DNA from: Thiotrichales bacterium
GTDB lineage: Bacteria; Pseudomonadota; Gammaproteobacteria; UWMA-0217
Reading direction: 5' to 3'
Length of the DNA: 14,775 nt
Assembly (NCBI GenBank): GCA_024763135.1
Contig: JANTGD010000049.1
Coordinates: 1-14,775, forward strand
The first letter of the stretch is position 1, and the number at the start of each line of letters is the position of its first letter. Under the pieces are notes generated by a model, which was not told the DNA's origin, did no database searches, and saw nothing but the letters and a program-made list of their open reading frames with translations. Below, one piece after another: positions 1-7,286 of this stretch. Both the position numbers and the translations under genes were made by a program.

Positions 1-154
1 TCTGATTAAGTCCGGCGCGAGCAGATTGTGGTGAACAATCGTCCCGTTCAAGGTGCGGATCGCAGGTAACAGCTGGCTATTGCGAAGATCCGCAACACAG
101 AAGTGGGCGATTTTGCGCCGCAAGATGCCTTGTTACGAATTGGTCAGAGCTTCC
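1..154. mobile_element. MITE copy 1, left end cut off by the window edge
   Basis: This is a non-coding repeat that aligns without gaps to the complete element at 11981-12140: window base 1 corresponds to base 11987 of that copy. I count 15 mismatches in 154 positions, about 90% identity. The first 6 bases of the element lie outside the window. The right terminus (GAATTGGTCAGAGCTTCC, 137-154) matches the right end of the other copy except for one base. The bases after it are TTTA, not the clean TTAA seen at the second copy, and the left flank is not visible, so a target duplication cannot be tested. The copy ends 64 bases beyond the stop codon of the minus-strand MBL-fold gene. Short open frames through it also occur in the other copy and are treated as non-coding. 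Confidence 0.85.
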
Positions 155-218
155 TTTAGTCGATTGTCTACCAAAAATTGTGTCTCCTGAGATTTTTTCA
201 ACAATCTCCGGAATGCGG

Positions 219-1052
219 TCAGCCAAGCGGAAAACGGTGTAGACTCCCGGCCGGGGATTCATGAAATAGTGCCGGGAAATGTCTTTGAAACAGGCATACC
301 GCTGTCAGGCCAGTGCAATGGTTGGGCGCGAGATAACGAATGTCCATAGCCTTAAGAGCGTCGAGCGTGAAGGCTAGGCGCGCTTCGGAAGCGCGTAATA
401 AATGGGTACCCCCGATGACTGCCTGAATCGGTGCCCCGTCGGTTAATTGTTGGATATATTCCAAGGTATTGATCACACCAGAGTGGCCACAGCCTAAAAG
501 TACCACAGTGCCTTGGGGCGTACGCAGAAACACTGCTTGGTCGTCGCGAATCGGGTCGTTCTGTTGGCGTTGAGCATCGACATAAAAAGGACCGCCAGTA
601 TCCTCAATGTCGTGGATACGTGGAATTTCACCGGTTGCCCAAATACCCGGCCGTATCTGCGTTGGCTGTTGCGTGGGTATCAGAGCGCTGGTCAGCGAGG
701 TGATTGCCTCCGGGGTGGTAAACGGCGCGCCAATATTTTTACCCTGACGGTTGAAGTGCGGTGCGAATGCATCGGGGTGGCAGTACAGCGGCACCTTTCC
801 CGTCAGCGCCAACGCGGTTTTCAGGCCGCCTGCGTGGTCATAGTGACCATGGCTCAAAGCGATCGCTGATACACGGTGCATTGGCAGTGACAGTTTGCTC
901 GCGTTGTGTTCGAGTGTCAGGCCCTGGCCCGTATCGAACAGCACAGTCACCCCGTCTGCCTCGATAAAATAGGCAATGCCATGTTCTCCCAGCAATCCGC
1001 GTCCGCCTGCAGTATTTTCACAAAGTTGTGTGATTTTAAGTTGCTTGATCAT
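219..1052 (-). CDS. MBL-fold metallo-hydrolase, COG1237 type
   Basis: A 277-residue metallo-beta-lactamase-fold protein. The metal-binding signature is SHGHYDHAGG at residues 67-76. Later metal-site and family motifs are GCGHSG (187-192), GGTH (214-217) and the C-terminal APNHCTG (242-248). The early ENTAG and LFDTGQG segments and the DDQ at 170-172 fit COG1237, a family often named after the methanopterin-precursor enzyme dihydropterin ribofuranosylaminobenzene phosphate synthase. In bacteria that name is usually only a label, and the substrate here is unknown. The frame is open 55 codons further upstream, but those residues are not family-like. The ATG at 1052 gives the expected N-terminus (MIKQLKITQLCENTAG), although the nearest purine-rich stretch is rather far from it. 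The protein has no signal peptide and is probably cytoplasmic. It lies downstream of the receiver gene on the same strand, across a 265-base gap, so an operon is not implied. Confidence 0.82.
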   Translation of the reverse strand: MIKQLKITQLCENTAGGRGLLGEHGIAYFIEADGVTVLFDTGQGLTLEHNASKLSLPMHRVSAIALSHGHYDHAGGLKTALALTGKVPLYCHPDAFAPHFNRQGKNIGAPFTTPEAITSLTSALIPTQQPTQIRPGIWATGEIPRIHDIEDTGGPFYVDAQRQQNDPIRDDQAVFLRTPQGTVVLLGCGHSGVINTLEYIQQLTDGAPIQAVIGGTHLLRASEARLAFTLDALKAMDIRYLAPNHCTGLTAVCLFQRHFPALFHESPAGSLHRFPLG

Positions 1053-1317
1053 GAGAGTGCGCCATAAATTCTCCCATAATAGAGCAATAAGCCACTGAAA
1101 ATTAATGATAAGTGTCAATTTAAAACCCAATGGATGGCGCTTTACTGTTGCCTTGAGTCGCGGGTGAGATCTGAGCATGGAATCTGTCGTAAAATGCTGT
1201 AAGAAACCCGCGTACAAGGCGCAGGTAGCCCGGTGATTGGCTTTTTCGCGACGACGTGCGACAGACTCGATTGGCAGTGGATCGGTGTTTCCGTGTCAAA
1301 GCAGCTACGGGTTGACC

Positions 1318-2127
1318 TCACTGCGCAAGCCGGTCCTCGAGCATAGTGTGCAACAGATGGCTCAATGCGGTGGGTTCGAATGGTTTGTCACAGATGCCGG
1401 ACACGCCCGACTCCTCCACAGCGGCGAGTTTGGCCGAATTATGCTCACTGGTCACCATTAGGATGGGAACGGAACTCTGCCAGCTTTGTTCCCGTACATA
1501 AGCCGTGAACGCTTGCCCGTCCATCTCCGGCATGTTGTAGTCGGTTACGATTAAATCCACCATGACATCATCGAGCCGTTGAATAGCCTGTCGGCCGTTT
1601 TCAGCCTCGACAATATCGGTGAACCCCAAGTGTTCCAGCACGCGGCGCATGAATTTCCGTGCGCTGGGCATATCATCCACTAGTAATACTCGCAGGTCTT
1701 CGCCGTCGAACTCTTTTTCTCCTAACTCTGAGCCCTGCAACTGCAGAGTTGCTTTGAGCGCGGTTTCGAGCTGAGACAATGCAAAGGGTTTGGGCAAAAT
1801 GCCACACACGCCGGACTGACGTACATCGTCGAGCTGTTGCGGGCGGGTTTCGCTGGAGATGAGAATAAACGCAATGGCTTCGAGCGCGCTATCGGCGCGC
1901 ATGCGTTGCACCAGCTCACTGCCGGACAGATCGGGCAGATACATAGCGCTGATCACCACGCTGGGTGGTCGCGAGGCCATTGCTTCAAGAGCCTCGGCGG
2001 CGTTCGCTACGGCGCGGATACCAATCACGCCCAGCGATTCCAGAGATTTTTGCATAATTTTGGCCTGAACCGCTGAAGGTTCCACGATGAGCGCATCGAT
2101 ATCGACCATGGTTGGCGTATAGGTCAT
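1318..2127 (-). CDS. Response regulator with a pseudo-receiver and a canonical receiver
   Basis: A 269-residue protein made of two CheY-like receiver domains with no DNA-binding or enzymatic output domain. Receiver 2 (about 145-265) has the full active site: D151/D152, phospho-acceptor D196 in VTDYNMPEMDG, T226 in MVTSE and K248 in CDKPF. Receiver 1 (about 9-128) keeps the fold, including SSE at 91-93 and K113 in PKPF. However, the acidic pocket reads VEPS instead of a DD pair, and the acceptor position in VVISAMYLPDLSG is alanine (A61), so it cannot be phosphorylated normally. Such proteins usually act through protein-protein contacts, for example in chemotaxis, with hybrid kinases or in second-messenger control. 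No partner kinase is encoded in the window. The ATG at 2127 has an AAGGA about 7 bases upstream, which supports this start over M7. Confidence 0.9.
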   Translation of the reverse strand: MTYTPTMVDIDALIVEPSAVQAKIMQKSLESLGVIGIRAVANAAEALEAMASRPPSVVISAMYLPDLSGSELVQRMRADSALEAIAFILISSETRPQQLDDVRQSGVCGILPKPFALSQLETALKATLQLQGSELGEKEFDGEDLRVLLVDDMPSARKFMRRVLEHLGFTDIVEAENGRQAIQRLDDVMVDLIVTDYNMPEMDGQAFTAYVREQSWQSSVPILMVTSEHNSAKLAAVEESGVSGICDKPFEPTALSHLLHTMLEDRLAQ

Positions 2128-2427
2128 AACGGCGTCCTTGCACTGAAGTGTGCCAATATCCTAGCGCACTCGGGATGATTAAGGCTCTCCAACGATCGCG
2201 AAAATTTCGTCATTCAGGCTACTTTTTGTTGTACACGTCTCGTTTCACCCGTTGCCTGAATGTTTGGTCGATGTCGGCCCGATGTACCCATTGAGCTAAT
2301 GCACAAACATGGCTCACAGGTTTATCGGCTGCTATGCTTTGAATAAACCGGACGCGTTGGTTGCGATGAGCCTGTAGCAAAGTCGCCGGGTACCGCAAAG
2401 CCATTGATCATTGTGAAACTGAGCAGC

Positions 2428-3774
2428 ATGATGCAAACAAAAACGTTCTTATTGGGGATGCTTCTGTGGCTGGTGCAGTTGTTGCCTGCTGCCTGGGCTC
2501 AGGGAACAGTACGCGTGATCGCAGTCGACGATGCGATTGGACCAGCTGTTGCGGATTTGATTGTCCGCAACATCGAGCGCGCTGCCGCGGAGACCGTTGA
2601 GCTGGTAGTCATCCAGCTTAATACTCCGGGTGGCCTGGACAAATCCATGCGCCAGATTATCAAAGCCATCCTTGCCTCGCCCGTACCGGTTGCAACCTAT
2701 GTGGCACCTCCAGGGTCGCGTGCGGCGAGCGCCGGCACCTATATTCTCTATGCGAGTCATATTGCGGCTATGGCACCCGCGACCAATCTGGGATCCGCCA
2801 CGCCGGTGCAAATTGGCGGGGTGCCGGGAATGCCCGGCGGTGCACAGGACGAACCAGAACGTAAACCCACCGCCGATGCGGCACCTAGCGCCATGGAAAA
2901 GAAGGTGGTCAATGATGCGGCCGCGTATATACGGGGACTCGCCGAGCTGCGCGGGCGCAATCCCGAGTGGGCGGAACTGGCAGTGCGCGAGGCGGTCAAT
3001 CTGACGGCGACTGAAGCATTGGCTCAGGACGTCATCGATTATCTCGCTAAGGATCTGCAGGATCTGTTGATGCAGATTGATGGTAAAACGGTCGAAACGG
3101 CGTTTGGACCTAAGGTCCTGCACACCCGGATTGCATCGATCGAATGGGTTGTACCCGATTGGCGAACCCAGTTGCTATCGGTGATCACCAATCCCAACGT
3201 CGCTCTCATCCTCATGATGGTGGGCATTTACGGCTTGTTCATCGAATTTTCCAATCCAGGGTTCATCCTTCCAGGAGTGACGGGAGCGATCTCGCTGTTG
3301 TTGGGGCTGTATGCCCTGCAGGTGTTGCCGGTAAACTATGCGGGTGTATTTCTTGCGCTGGTGGGGATCGCGTTCATTATTGCTGAGTTTTTCATTGTGA
3401 GCGGCGGCGTGCTGGGTAGTGGTGGGCTGATTGCCTTTGTGATTGGTGCCGTGATTTTATTCGATGAACCCTATCTCAATATTTCGATCCCATTGATTGG
3501 CGGAATTGCGCTGATTACCGGTGGTTTTCTTTTATGGCTCATTCGGCGTTTTGCGCGTCTGCGACGCAGTCAGGTGGTGAGTGGGTTGGACTATATGATT
3601 GGCCATGTGGGGCGCGCAACCGAATCGTTCCACGATGGTACAGGCTATATCATGATCGACGGAGAACGCTGGCGCGCGCATGCAGATCACCCCGTGCGCG
3701 CGGGACAAGCCGTCAAGGTCTGCGCTGCGGACCATTTAACTCTAGAAGTAGAACCCGAGGAGACTCACTCATGA
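2428..3774 (+). CDS. NfeD-type membrane-bound serine protease (ClpP class)
   Basis: Full-length NfeD (STOPP) protein, 448 residues from this start. It begins with a hydrophobic signal segment ending PAAWAQ. The ClpP-like protease domain has the nucleophile serine in PPGSRAASAGTY (S101) and a candidate catalytic lysine in the MEKKVVND segment (K158 or K159), the Ser-Lys dyad known from the Pyrococcus homologue PH1510. Several membrane segments follow (roughly 245-372). The protein ends in a soluble OB-fold NfeD domain (GHVGRATE... to the C-terminus). The frame is open to a TTG at 2404. ATG 2428 or 2431 gives a proper signal peptide, but the ribosome site is weak (GAG), so the exact start is uncertain. 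The stop overlaps the start of the slipin gene by 4 bases. PH1510 is known to cleave a partner stomatin, so a membrane quality-control role with the next gene is likely. Confidence 0.92.
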   Translation: MMQTKTFLLGMLLWLVQLLPAAWAQGTVRVIAVDDAIGPAVADLIVRNIERAAAETVELVVIQLNTPGGLDKSMRQIIKAILASPVPVATYVAPPGSRAASAGTYILYASHIAAMAPATNLGSATPVQIGGVPGMPGGAQDEPERKPTADAAPSAMEKKVVNDAAAYIRGLAELRGRNPEWAELAVREAVNLTATEALAQDVIDYLAKDLQDLLMQIDGKTVETAFGPKVLHTRIASIEWVVPDWRTQLLSVITNPNVALILMMVGIYGLFIEFSNPGFILPGVTGAISLLLGLYALQVLPVNYAGVFLALVGIAFIIAEFFIVSGGVLGSGGLIAFVIGAVILFDEPYLNISIPLIGGIALITGGFLLWLIRRFARLRRSQVVSGLDYMIGHVGRATESFHDGTGYIMIDGERWRAHADHPVRAGQAVKVCAADHLTLEVEPEETHS

Positions 3775-4535
3775 TTGTGAACTACATGGCCCCGCTGATC
3801 CTGCTATTGGCGATATTGGCCGCATCCATCAAAATTCTGAAGGAATATGAGCGCGGTGTGATTTTCTTTCTGGGACGTTTTCAGGTCGTCAAGGGCCCCG
3901 GTCTGATCATTGTCGTGCCGGGCATCCAAACCATGGAACGCGTCGACTTGCGTGTGGTTACTATGGACGTGCCTCCACAGGATGTTATTTCACGCGACAA
4001 TGTCACCGTGCATGTGAGTGCGGTGGTTTATTTTCGTGTAGTCGATGCCGAACGCGCCATTATTCAAGTTGAAGACTATTACGTGGCTACCAGTCAGTTG
4101 GCGCAAACTACGCTGCGTTCGGTGCTCGGACAGCACGATTTGGACGAAATGCTCTCTGAACGAGACAAAATGAATGCCGATATTCAGAACCTATTGGATG
4201 AACAGACAGCCTCCTGGGGCATTAAAGTGACCAATGTGGAAATCAAACATATTGATCTCGATGAGAGTATGGTACGTGCCATCGCGCGCCAGGCTGAAGC
4301 CGAACGCGAACGGCGCGCCAAAGTCATCCATGCCGAAGGTGAACTGCAGGCTTCGCAAAAACTGCTCGATGCTGCCCAAGTCATTGCGCAGAACCCACAA
4401 GCATTACAGCTGCGCTACCTGCAAACGCTCAGTGATATTTCTACCGAAAACTCCAGCACGGTCATCTTTCCCATCCCCATCGAAATGCTCAATGCGTTCT
4501 CCAAGCCGATACGCTCACCCAACGAATCGGAGTAA
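3771..4535 (+). CDS. Slipin / stomatin-like SPFH-domain membrane protein
   Basis: A 254-residue prokaryotic stomatin. It has one N-terminal membrane segment (about 5-22) and the SPFH/PHB signature region starting at KEYERGVIFFLGR, with GPGLIIVVPGI (42-52) and the MDVPPQDVISRDN stretch (65-77). A charged coiled coil follows (about 165-205: ARQAEAERERRAKVIHAEGE). It ends with a conserved hydrophobic segment, STVIFPIPIEMLNAF (229-243). In the Pyrococcus pair the NfeD protease cuts its stomatin partner in this C-terminal hydrophobic region. The start is set by an ATGA overlap with the protease stop and a GAGGAG 8 bases upstream. The open frame continues upstream inside nfeD but that part is not stomatin-like. 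The protein should form large membrane-associated oligomers. Nothing appears truncated. Confidence 0.95.
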   Translation: MIVNYMAPLILLLAILAASIKILKEYERGVIFFLGRFQVVKGPGLIIVVPGIQTMERVDLRVVTMDVPPQDVISRDNVTVHVSAVVYFRVVDAERAIIQVEDYYVATSQLAQTTLRSVLGQHDLDEMLSERDKMNADIQNLLDEQTASWGIKVTNVEIKHIDLDESMVRAIARQAEAERERRAKVIHAEGELQASQKLLDAAQVIAQNPQALQLRYLQTLSDISTENSSTVIFPIPIEMLNAFSKPIRSPNESE

Positions 4536-4567
4536 GCTGCTATAGGCTTACAGGCTGCGGTTGGTCT

Positions 4568-4609
4568 GCCCCTGCGCGCTGTTTCCGGCTGGGGCTGCGC
4601 TATTTTTTT
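4568..4609 (+). terminator. Possible weak terminator after the NfeD-slipin pair
   Basis: About 30 bases after the slipin stop, a GC-rich segment with GCCCC (4568-4572) against GGGGC (4591-4595), and alternatively GCGC (4574-4577) against GCGC (4597-4600), is followed by a run of seven T (4603-4609). The two stems exclude each other and both are short, so this is a plausible but weak Rho-independent terminator between convergent gene groups. I see no comparable T-run for the minus-strand operon that ends at 4782. Confidence 0.3.
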
Positions 4610-4781
4610 AACGGATCAGGGGCTTACCAGGAGAATGGGAGTTCGTTAAACCTAAAAAAGTTGACATGCAGACCGCTTGATTTTTCCCGGTGATGAATGG
4701 TTTTACGTGCGGCCTAGCCCTGGCGCAGTTCAGGGGTGAGCTGAGTCGTGACTAACATTTTTCAGGTGGGCGGGAGATTTG

Positions 4782-5480
4782 TCAGTGAGTCTGGTCGCCG
4801 TGGGTCATGGGCACGAATGCGACGGGGAGGATGTCTTTTTCGGTGGTGTGTGTGTCTGCGGTTTTGATGATGAGTTTTAACATCTGCGGTCCCCAGTGTT
4901 CGCCGACGGGGATGACGAGGCGTCCTTGGGGTTTGAGTTGTTCGATCAATGCGGGGGGGACGGTTTTGGCGGCGGCGGTTGCGATGATGGCGTCGAACGG
5001 GGCTTGTTCGGGCCAGCCGAGGTGGCCATCTCCTTCGCGTACGGTGATATTGTCGATGCCAAGGGCTGCAAACCGCGCTTTGGCCTGGGCAGCGAGATTG
5101 GGGATGACTTCGATGCTGTAGACGTGTTCGACGAGTTGCGCAAGTACAGCGGCCTGGTAACCAGAGCCGGTGCCGACTTCAAGGACTTTGCTGTGCTGGT
5201 CGACTTGGAGCAGTTCGGTCATCAGAGCAACGATGTAGGGTTGGGAGATGGTTTGCCCATCGCCGATCGGCAGGGGCATGTTTGCATAGGCTGCGCTGCG
5301 TTGGTACTCGGGAATAAAGGCATGGCGAGGGACTGCGCGCAGTGCGTTGCGCACATTTGGGCTGAGTTTCGCGATGCCGGTATAGCGTTGTGTTGCAGCA
5401 ATCTCCTTGTCGATTTCTTCGATGAGACGTGACTGGGCGAGTTCGAATTCTGCTTCCTGAGATGATTTTTTTGTGCTCAT
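4782..5480 (-). CDS. pcm: Protein-L-isoaspartate O-methyltransferase
   Basis: A 232-residue PCMT that uses SAM to methylate isoaspartyl residues in damaged proteins, starting their repair and releasing SAH. Family signatures are VPRHAFIP (50-57), IGDGQTISQPYIVALM (72-87), the SAM-binding loop VLEVGTGSGYQAAVLA (99-114), an acidic EV after the second strand, DAIIATAA (163-170) and the late GRLVIPVG (186-193). The frame is open to an ATG at 5495, but the ATG at 5480 has a strong GGAGGG immediately upstream and overlaps the ahcY stop as ATGA, so 5480 is chosen. It is the last gene of the SAM-cycle operon. Its product SAH is the substrate of the upstream neighbour AhcY, which fits co-expression. 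It is cytoplasmic and of usual length, with a slightly extended charged N-terminus. Confidence 0.95.
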   Translation of the reverse strand: MSTKKSSQEAEFELAQSRLIEEIDKEIAATQRYTGIAKLSPNVRNALRAVPRHAFIPEYQRSAAYANMPLPIGDGQTISQPYIVALMTELLQVDQHSKVLEVGTGSGYQAAVLAQLVEHVYSIEVIPNLAAQAKARFAALGIDNITVREGDGHLGWPEQAPFDAIIATAAAKTVPPALIEQLKPQGRLVIPVGEHWGPQMLKLIIKTADTHTTEKDILPVAFVPMTHGDQTH

Positions 5481-6733
5481 GTACCCTCCTGCCAACTGTT
5501 GAGATAACGCTGTTGGTCTGTGGTGAGAGTATCGATTTTGATGTGCATGGCCTGGAGTTTGAGGCGCGCTACCTGTTGGTCCAATTCAGCGGGGACGCGA
5601 TGGACCTCGGCGGTAAGTTTTTGGCCCTGGCGGGCAAGATACTCAACCGCGAGCACCTGATTGGCAAAGCTCATGTCCATAACGGCTGAAGGATGCCCTT
5701 CGGCAGCTGCAAGGTTGACAAGGCGACCCTCCGCGAGTACCCGCAGTACCCGGCCATCTGCCAAATGGTAACTCTGTACGCTTTGGCGTGGCTTGGTGAT
5801 ATGGCTGGCCAGGGCGTCAAGGGCCGGTAGGTTGATTTCTACATTGAAATGTCCGGCATTGGCCAGTATGCAGCCGTCCTGCATCACGGCGAAGTGAGCA
5901 CTGTCGACGACGTGCTTATCCCCGGTAGCGGTAACAATAAAGTCCGCAGTTTTCGCCGCTTCGGTCAAAGGCATGACTGTGTAGCCATCCATGGCGGCTT
6001 CCAGGGCACGGGTGGGGTTGACTTCGGTGACGGTGACCAGTGCGCCCATGCCACGCGCGCGCAGCGCGATGCCGCGACCGCACCAGCCGTAGCCCACGAC
6101 CGTGAAGTGTTTGCCCGCTAGTAAGATATTGGTGGCGCGGATGACGCCATCGAGTGCGCTCTGACCCGTGCCGTAGCGATTGTCGAACAAGTGTTTGGTA
6201 TCTGCATCGTTGACGGCGACCAAGGGAATTTTGAGCGCACCGTCTTTGGCCATAGCGCGGAGGCGGATAACCCCGGTGGTCGTTTCTTCGGTGCCTCCAA
6301 GGACCTCGCGGAGCCAGTCTGGCGCCTGTTTGTGGAGTTCTGAGACCAGATCGGCGCCGTCATCGAGCGTGATCTGAGGGCGTTGTGCGAGACAGGCGTG
6401 GATGTGTTGGTAATAGGTACTGTCATCTTCACCCCGTCGAGCGTACACGGGGATGTGGAAATGTTCGACCAGCGCAGCGGCAACGTCGTCCTGGGTACTC
6501 AAGGGGTTGCTGGCGCAGAGCCGCAGCGTGGCCCCGCCGGCTTGCAGCACGCGCGCTAAGTTGGCCGTTTCCGTGGTGATGTGCAGGCAACCGGAAATGC
6601 GCAGGCCGGCCAGCGGTCGTTCACGTTCGAAGCGTTTGAAAAGTAACTGCAGGACGGGCATTTCTCGCCAAGCCCAGTCGATGCGCTTGAGCCCGTCTGC
6701 GGCGAGGGCGGGGTTTGAGATATCAAATTCCAT
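5477..6733 (-). CDS. ahcY: S-adenosylhomocysteine hydrolase, archaeal-like form
   Basis: A 418-residue NAD-dependent adenosylhomocysteinase that splits SAH reversibly into homocysteine and adenosine. Visible elements are the substrate-side HITTETA (51-57), SNPLSTQDDVAAAL (75-88), GTEETTTG (147-154), the ND-D-TK segment (175-180) with NRYGTGQS (185-192), the Rossmann NAD loop GYGWCGRG (214-221), NAGHFNVEI (292-300) and EGHPS (345-349). The compact length, SNPLSTQDD, TEVNPTRALEAAMDG and the terminal YLNSWQEGT resemble the archaeal/Thermotoga-like branch and lack the insertion typical of longer proteobacterial enzymes. This subgroup call is from memory of family patterns, not from a tree. The ATG at 6733 has AAGG 8 bases upstream. 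It sits 19 bases after the ferritin-like gene and overlaps pcm by 4 bases. Confidence 0.95.
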   Translation of the reverse strand: MEFDISNPALAADGLKRIDWAWREMPVLQLLFKRFERERPLAGLRISGCLHITTETANLARVLQAGGATLRLCASNPLSTQDDVAAALVEHFHIPVYARRGEDDSTYYQHIHACLAQRPQITLDDGADLVSELHKQAPDWLREVLGGTEETTTGVIRLRAMAKDGALKIPLVAVNDADTKHLFDNRYGTGQSALDGVIRATNILLAGKHFTVVGYGWCGRGIALRARGMGALVTVTEVNPTRALEAAMDGYTVMPLTEAAKTADFIVTATGDKHVVDSAHFAVMQDGCILANAGHFNVEINLPALDALASHITKPRQSVQSYHLADGRVLRVLAEGRLVNLAAAEGHPSAVMDMSFANQVLAVEYLARQGQKLTAEVHRVPAELDQQVARLKLQAMHIKIDTLTTDQQRYLNSWQEGT

Positions 6734-6752
6734 ACGCTGACCTTAGTTGCGA

Positions 6753-7286
6753 TTATTCCGGGGTATTGGGGGGGTCGAGATCCTGTGGTCGCTGGATTGG
6801 CGGCAGGTTGCGCAGACGCTGCGTCAAATTTTGTATTTGTGCATGCTTGTGATCGGCGAGTTGGCGCGCGAGTTTTTTCACCTGCGCATTACGACTGTGC
6901 TGGCTGTGTCGGGCATAATCGCTACGCGCCATCTGCAATAACGGCAGGATGATCTGCAGTACATCGCGCTCGCTCATTAAATAGTGACACTGACTGATGG
7001 CGTGGTCGAAGACATCCGGCTGTGTGTTCCAGGGATAGTCCCAGGGTGCCAATTCGGGCAGCACCACATCGTCCGCTGCGGCTTCGATGACCTGGATTTG
7101 GCCAGCGATTTCTTTGGCTTGCTGGCGCAGCAGGCGTGCGGCGCGGTCGTTGTGATGTGTCTCAAGCCCTTCAGCCATTGCCAGCAGGTTTTCTTCAAGT
7201 TCCATTTCTAAAGCCAGCGCATGAGCAAGAAACTCGGCCAGCGAGTTGTACTGGTTACTTGCGGAACTTGTAGAGTGCAGGTTCAT
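6753..7286 (-). CDS. Ferritin-like (rubrerythrin-related) helical protein of unknown role
   Basis: A 177-residue soluble, almost all-helical protein. Two helical hairpins are separated by a proline- and tryptophan-rich linker: residues 14-72 contain ALEMELEENLLAMAE and RQQAKEIAGQIQVIE, and residues 92-160 contain SERDVLQIILPLLQMARSDY and ARQLADHKHAQIQNL. The linker reads LPELAPWDYPW (76-86). The spacing of Glu/His-rich helices recalls the ferritin/rubrerythrin superfamily (an early Glu helix, then an E/H helix, repeated). The second pair is divergent (ADHKH rather than E-E-x-x-H), so an intact diiron site is not certain. The start overlaps the beta-subunit stop as ATGA, so translation is coupled. 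The role is unknown. Possibilities inferred from context are protection of the oxygen-sensitive oxidoreductase, iron handling or a structural partner. A plain helical-bundle protein without iron is also possible. Confidence 0.75.
   Translation of the reverse strand: MNLHSTSSASNQYNSLAEFLAHALALEMELEENLLAMAEGLETHHNDRAARLLRQQAKEIAGQIQVIEAAADDVVLPELAPWDYPWNTQPDVFDHAISQCHYLMSERDVLQIILPLLQMARSDYARHSQHSRNAQVKKLARQLADHKHAQIQNLTQRLRNLPPIQRPQDLDPPNTPE

Noticed and set aside
1221..1250. AGCC/GGCT stem followed by five T
   Set aside because: The stem is only 4 bp and points to the plus strand, where no gene ends.
2219..2404. 61-codon minus-strand open frame between the receiver and nfeD genes
   Set aside because: It has no ribosome site and no recognisable family, and its start abuts the nfeD leader. 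The codons look possible but nothing positive supports a gene.
2449..3123. 224-codon minus-strand open frame opposite nfeD
   Set aside because: It is entirely inside a well-supported gene and encodes no recognisable domain.
4661..4690. TTGACA that looks like a -35 box
   Set aside because: At 17 bases spacing there is TTCCCG, not a -10 box, and no plus-strand gene follows.
4896..5432. 178-codon plus-strand open frame opposite pcm
   Set aside because: Pcm on the other strand has all its family motifs. The antisense product is glycine- and aspartate-rich low-information sequence.
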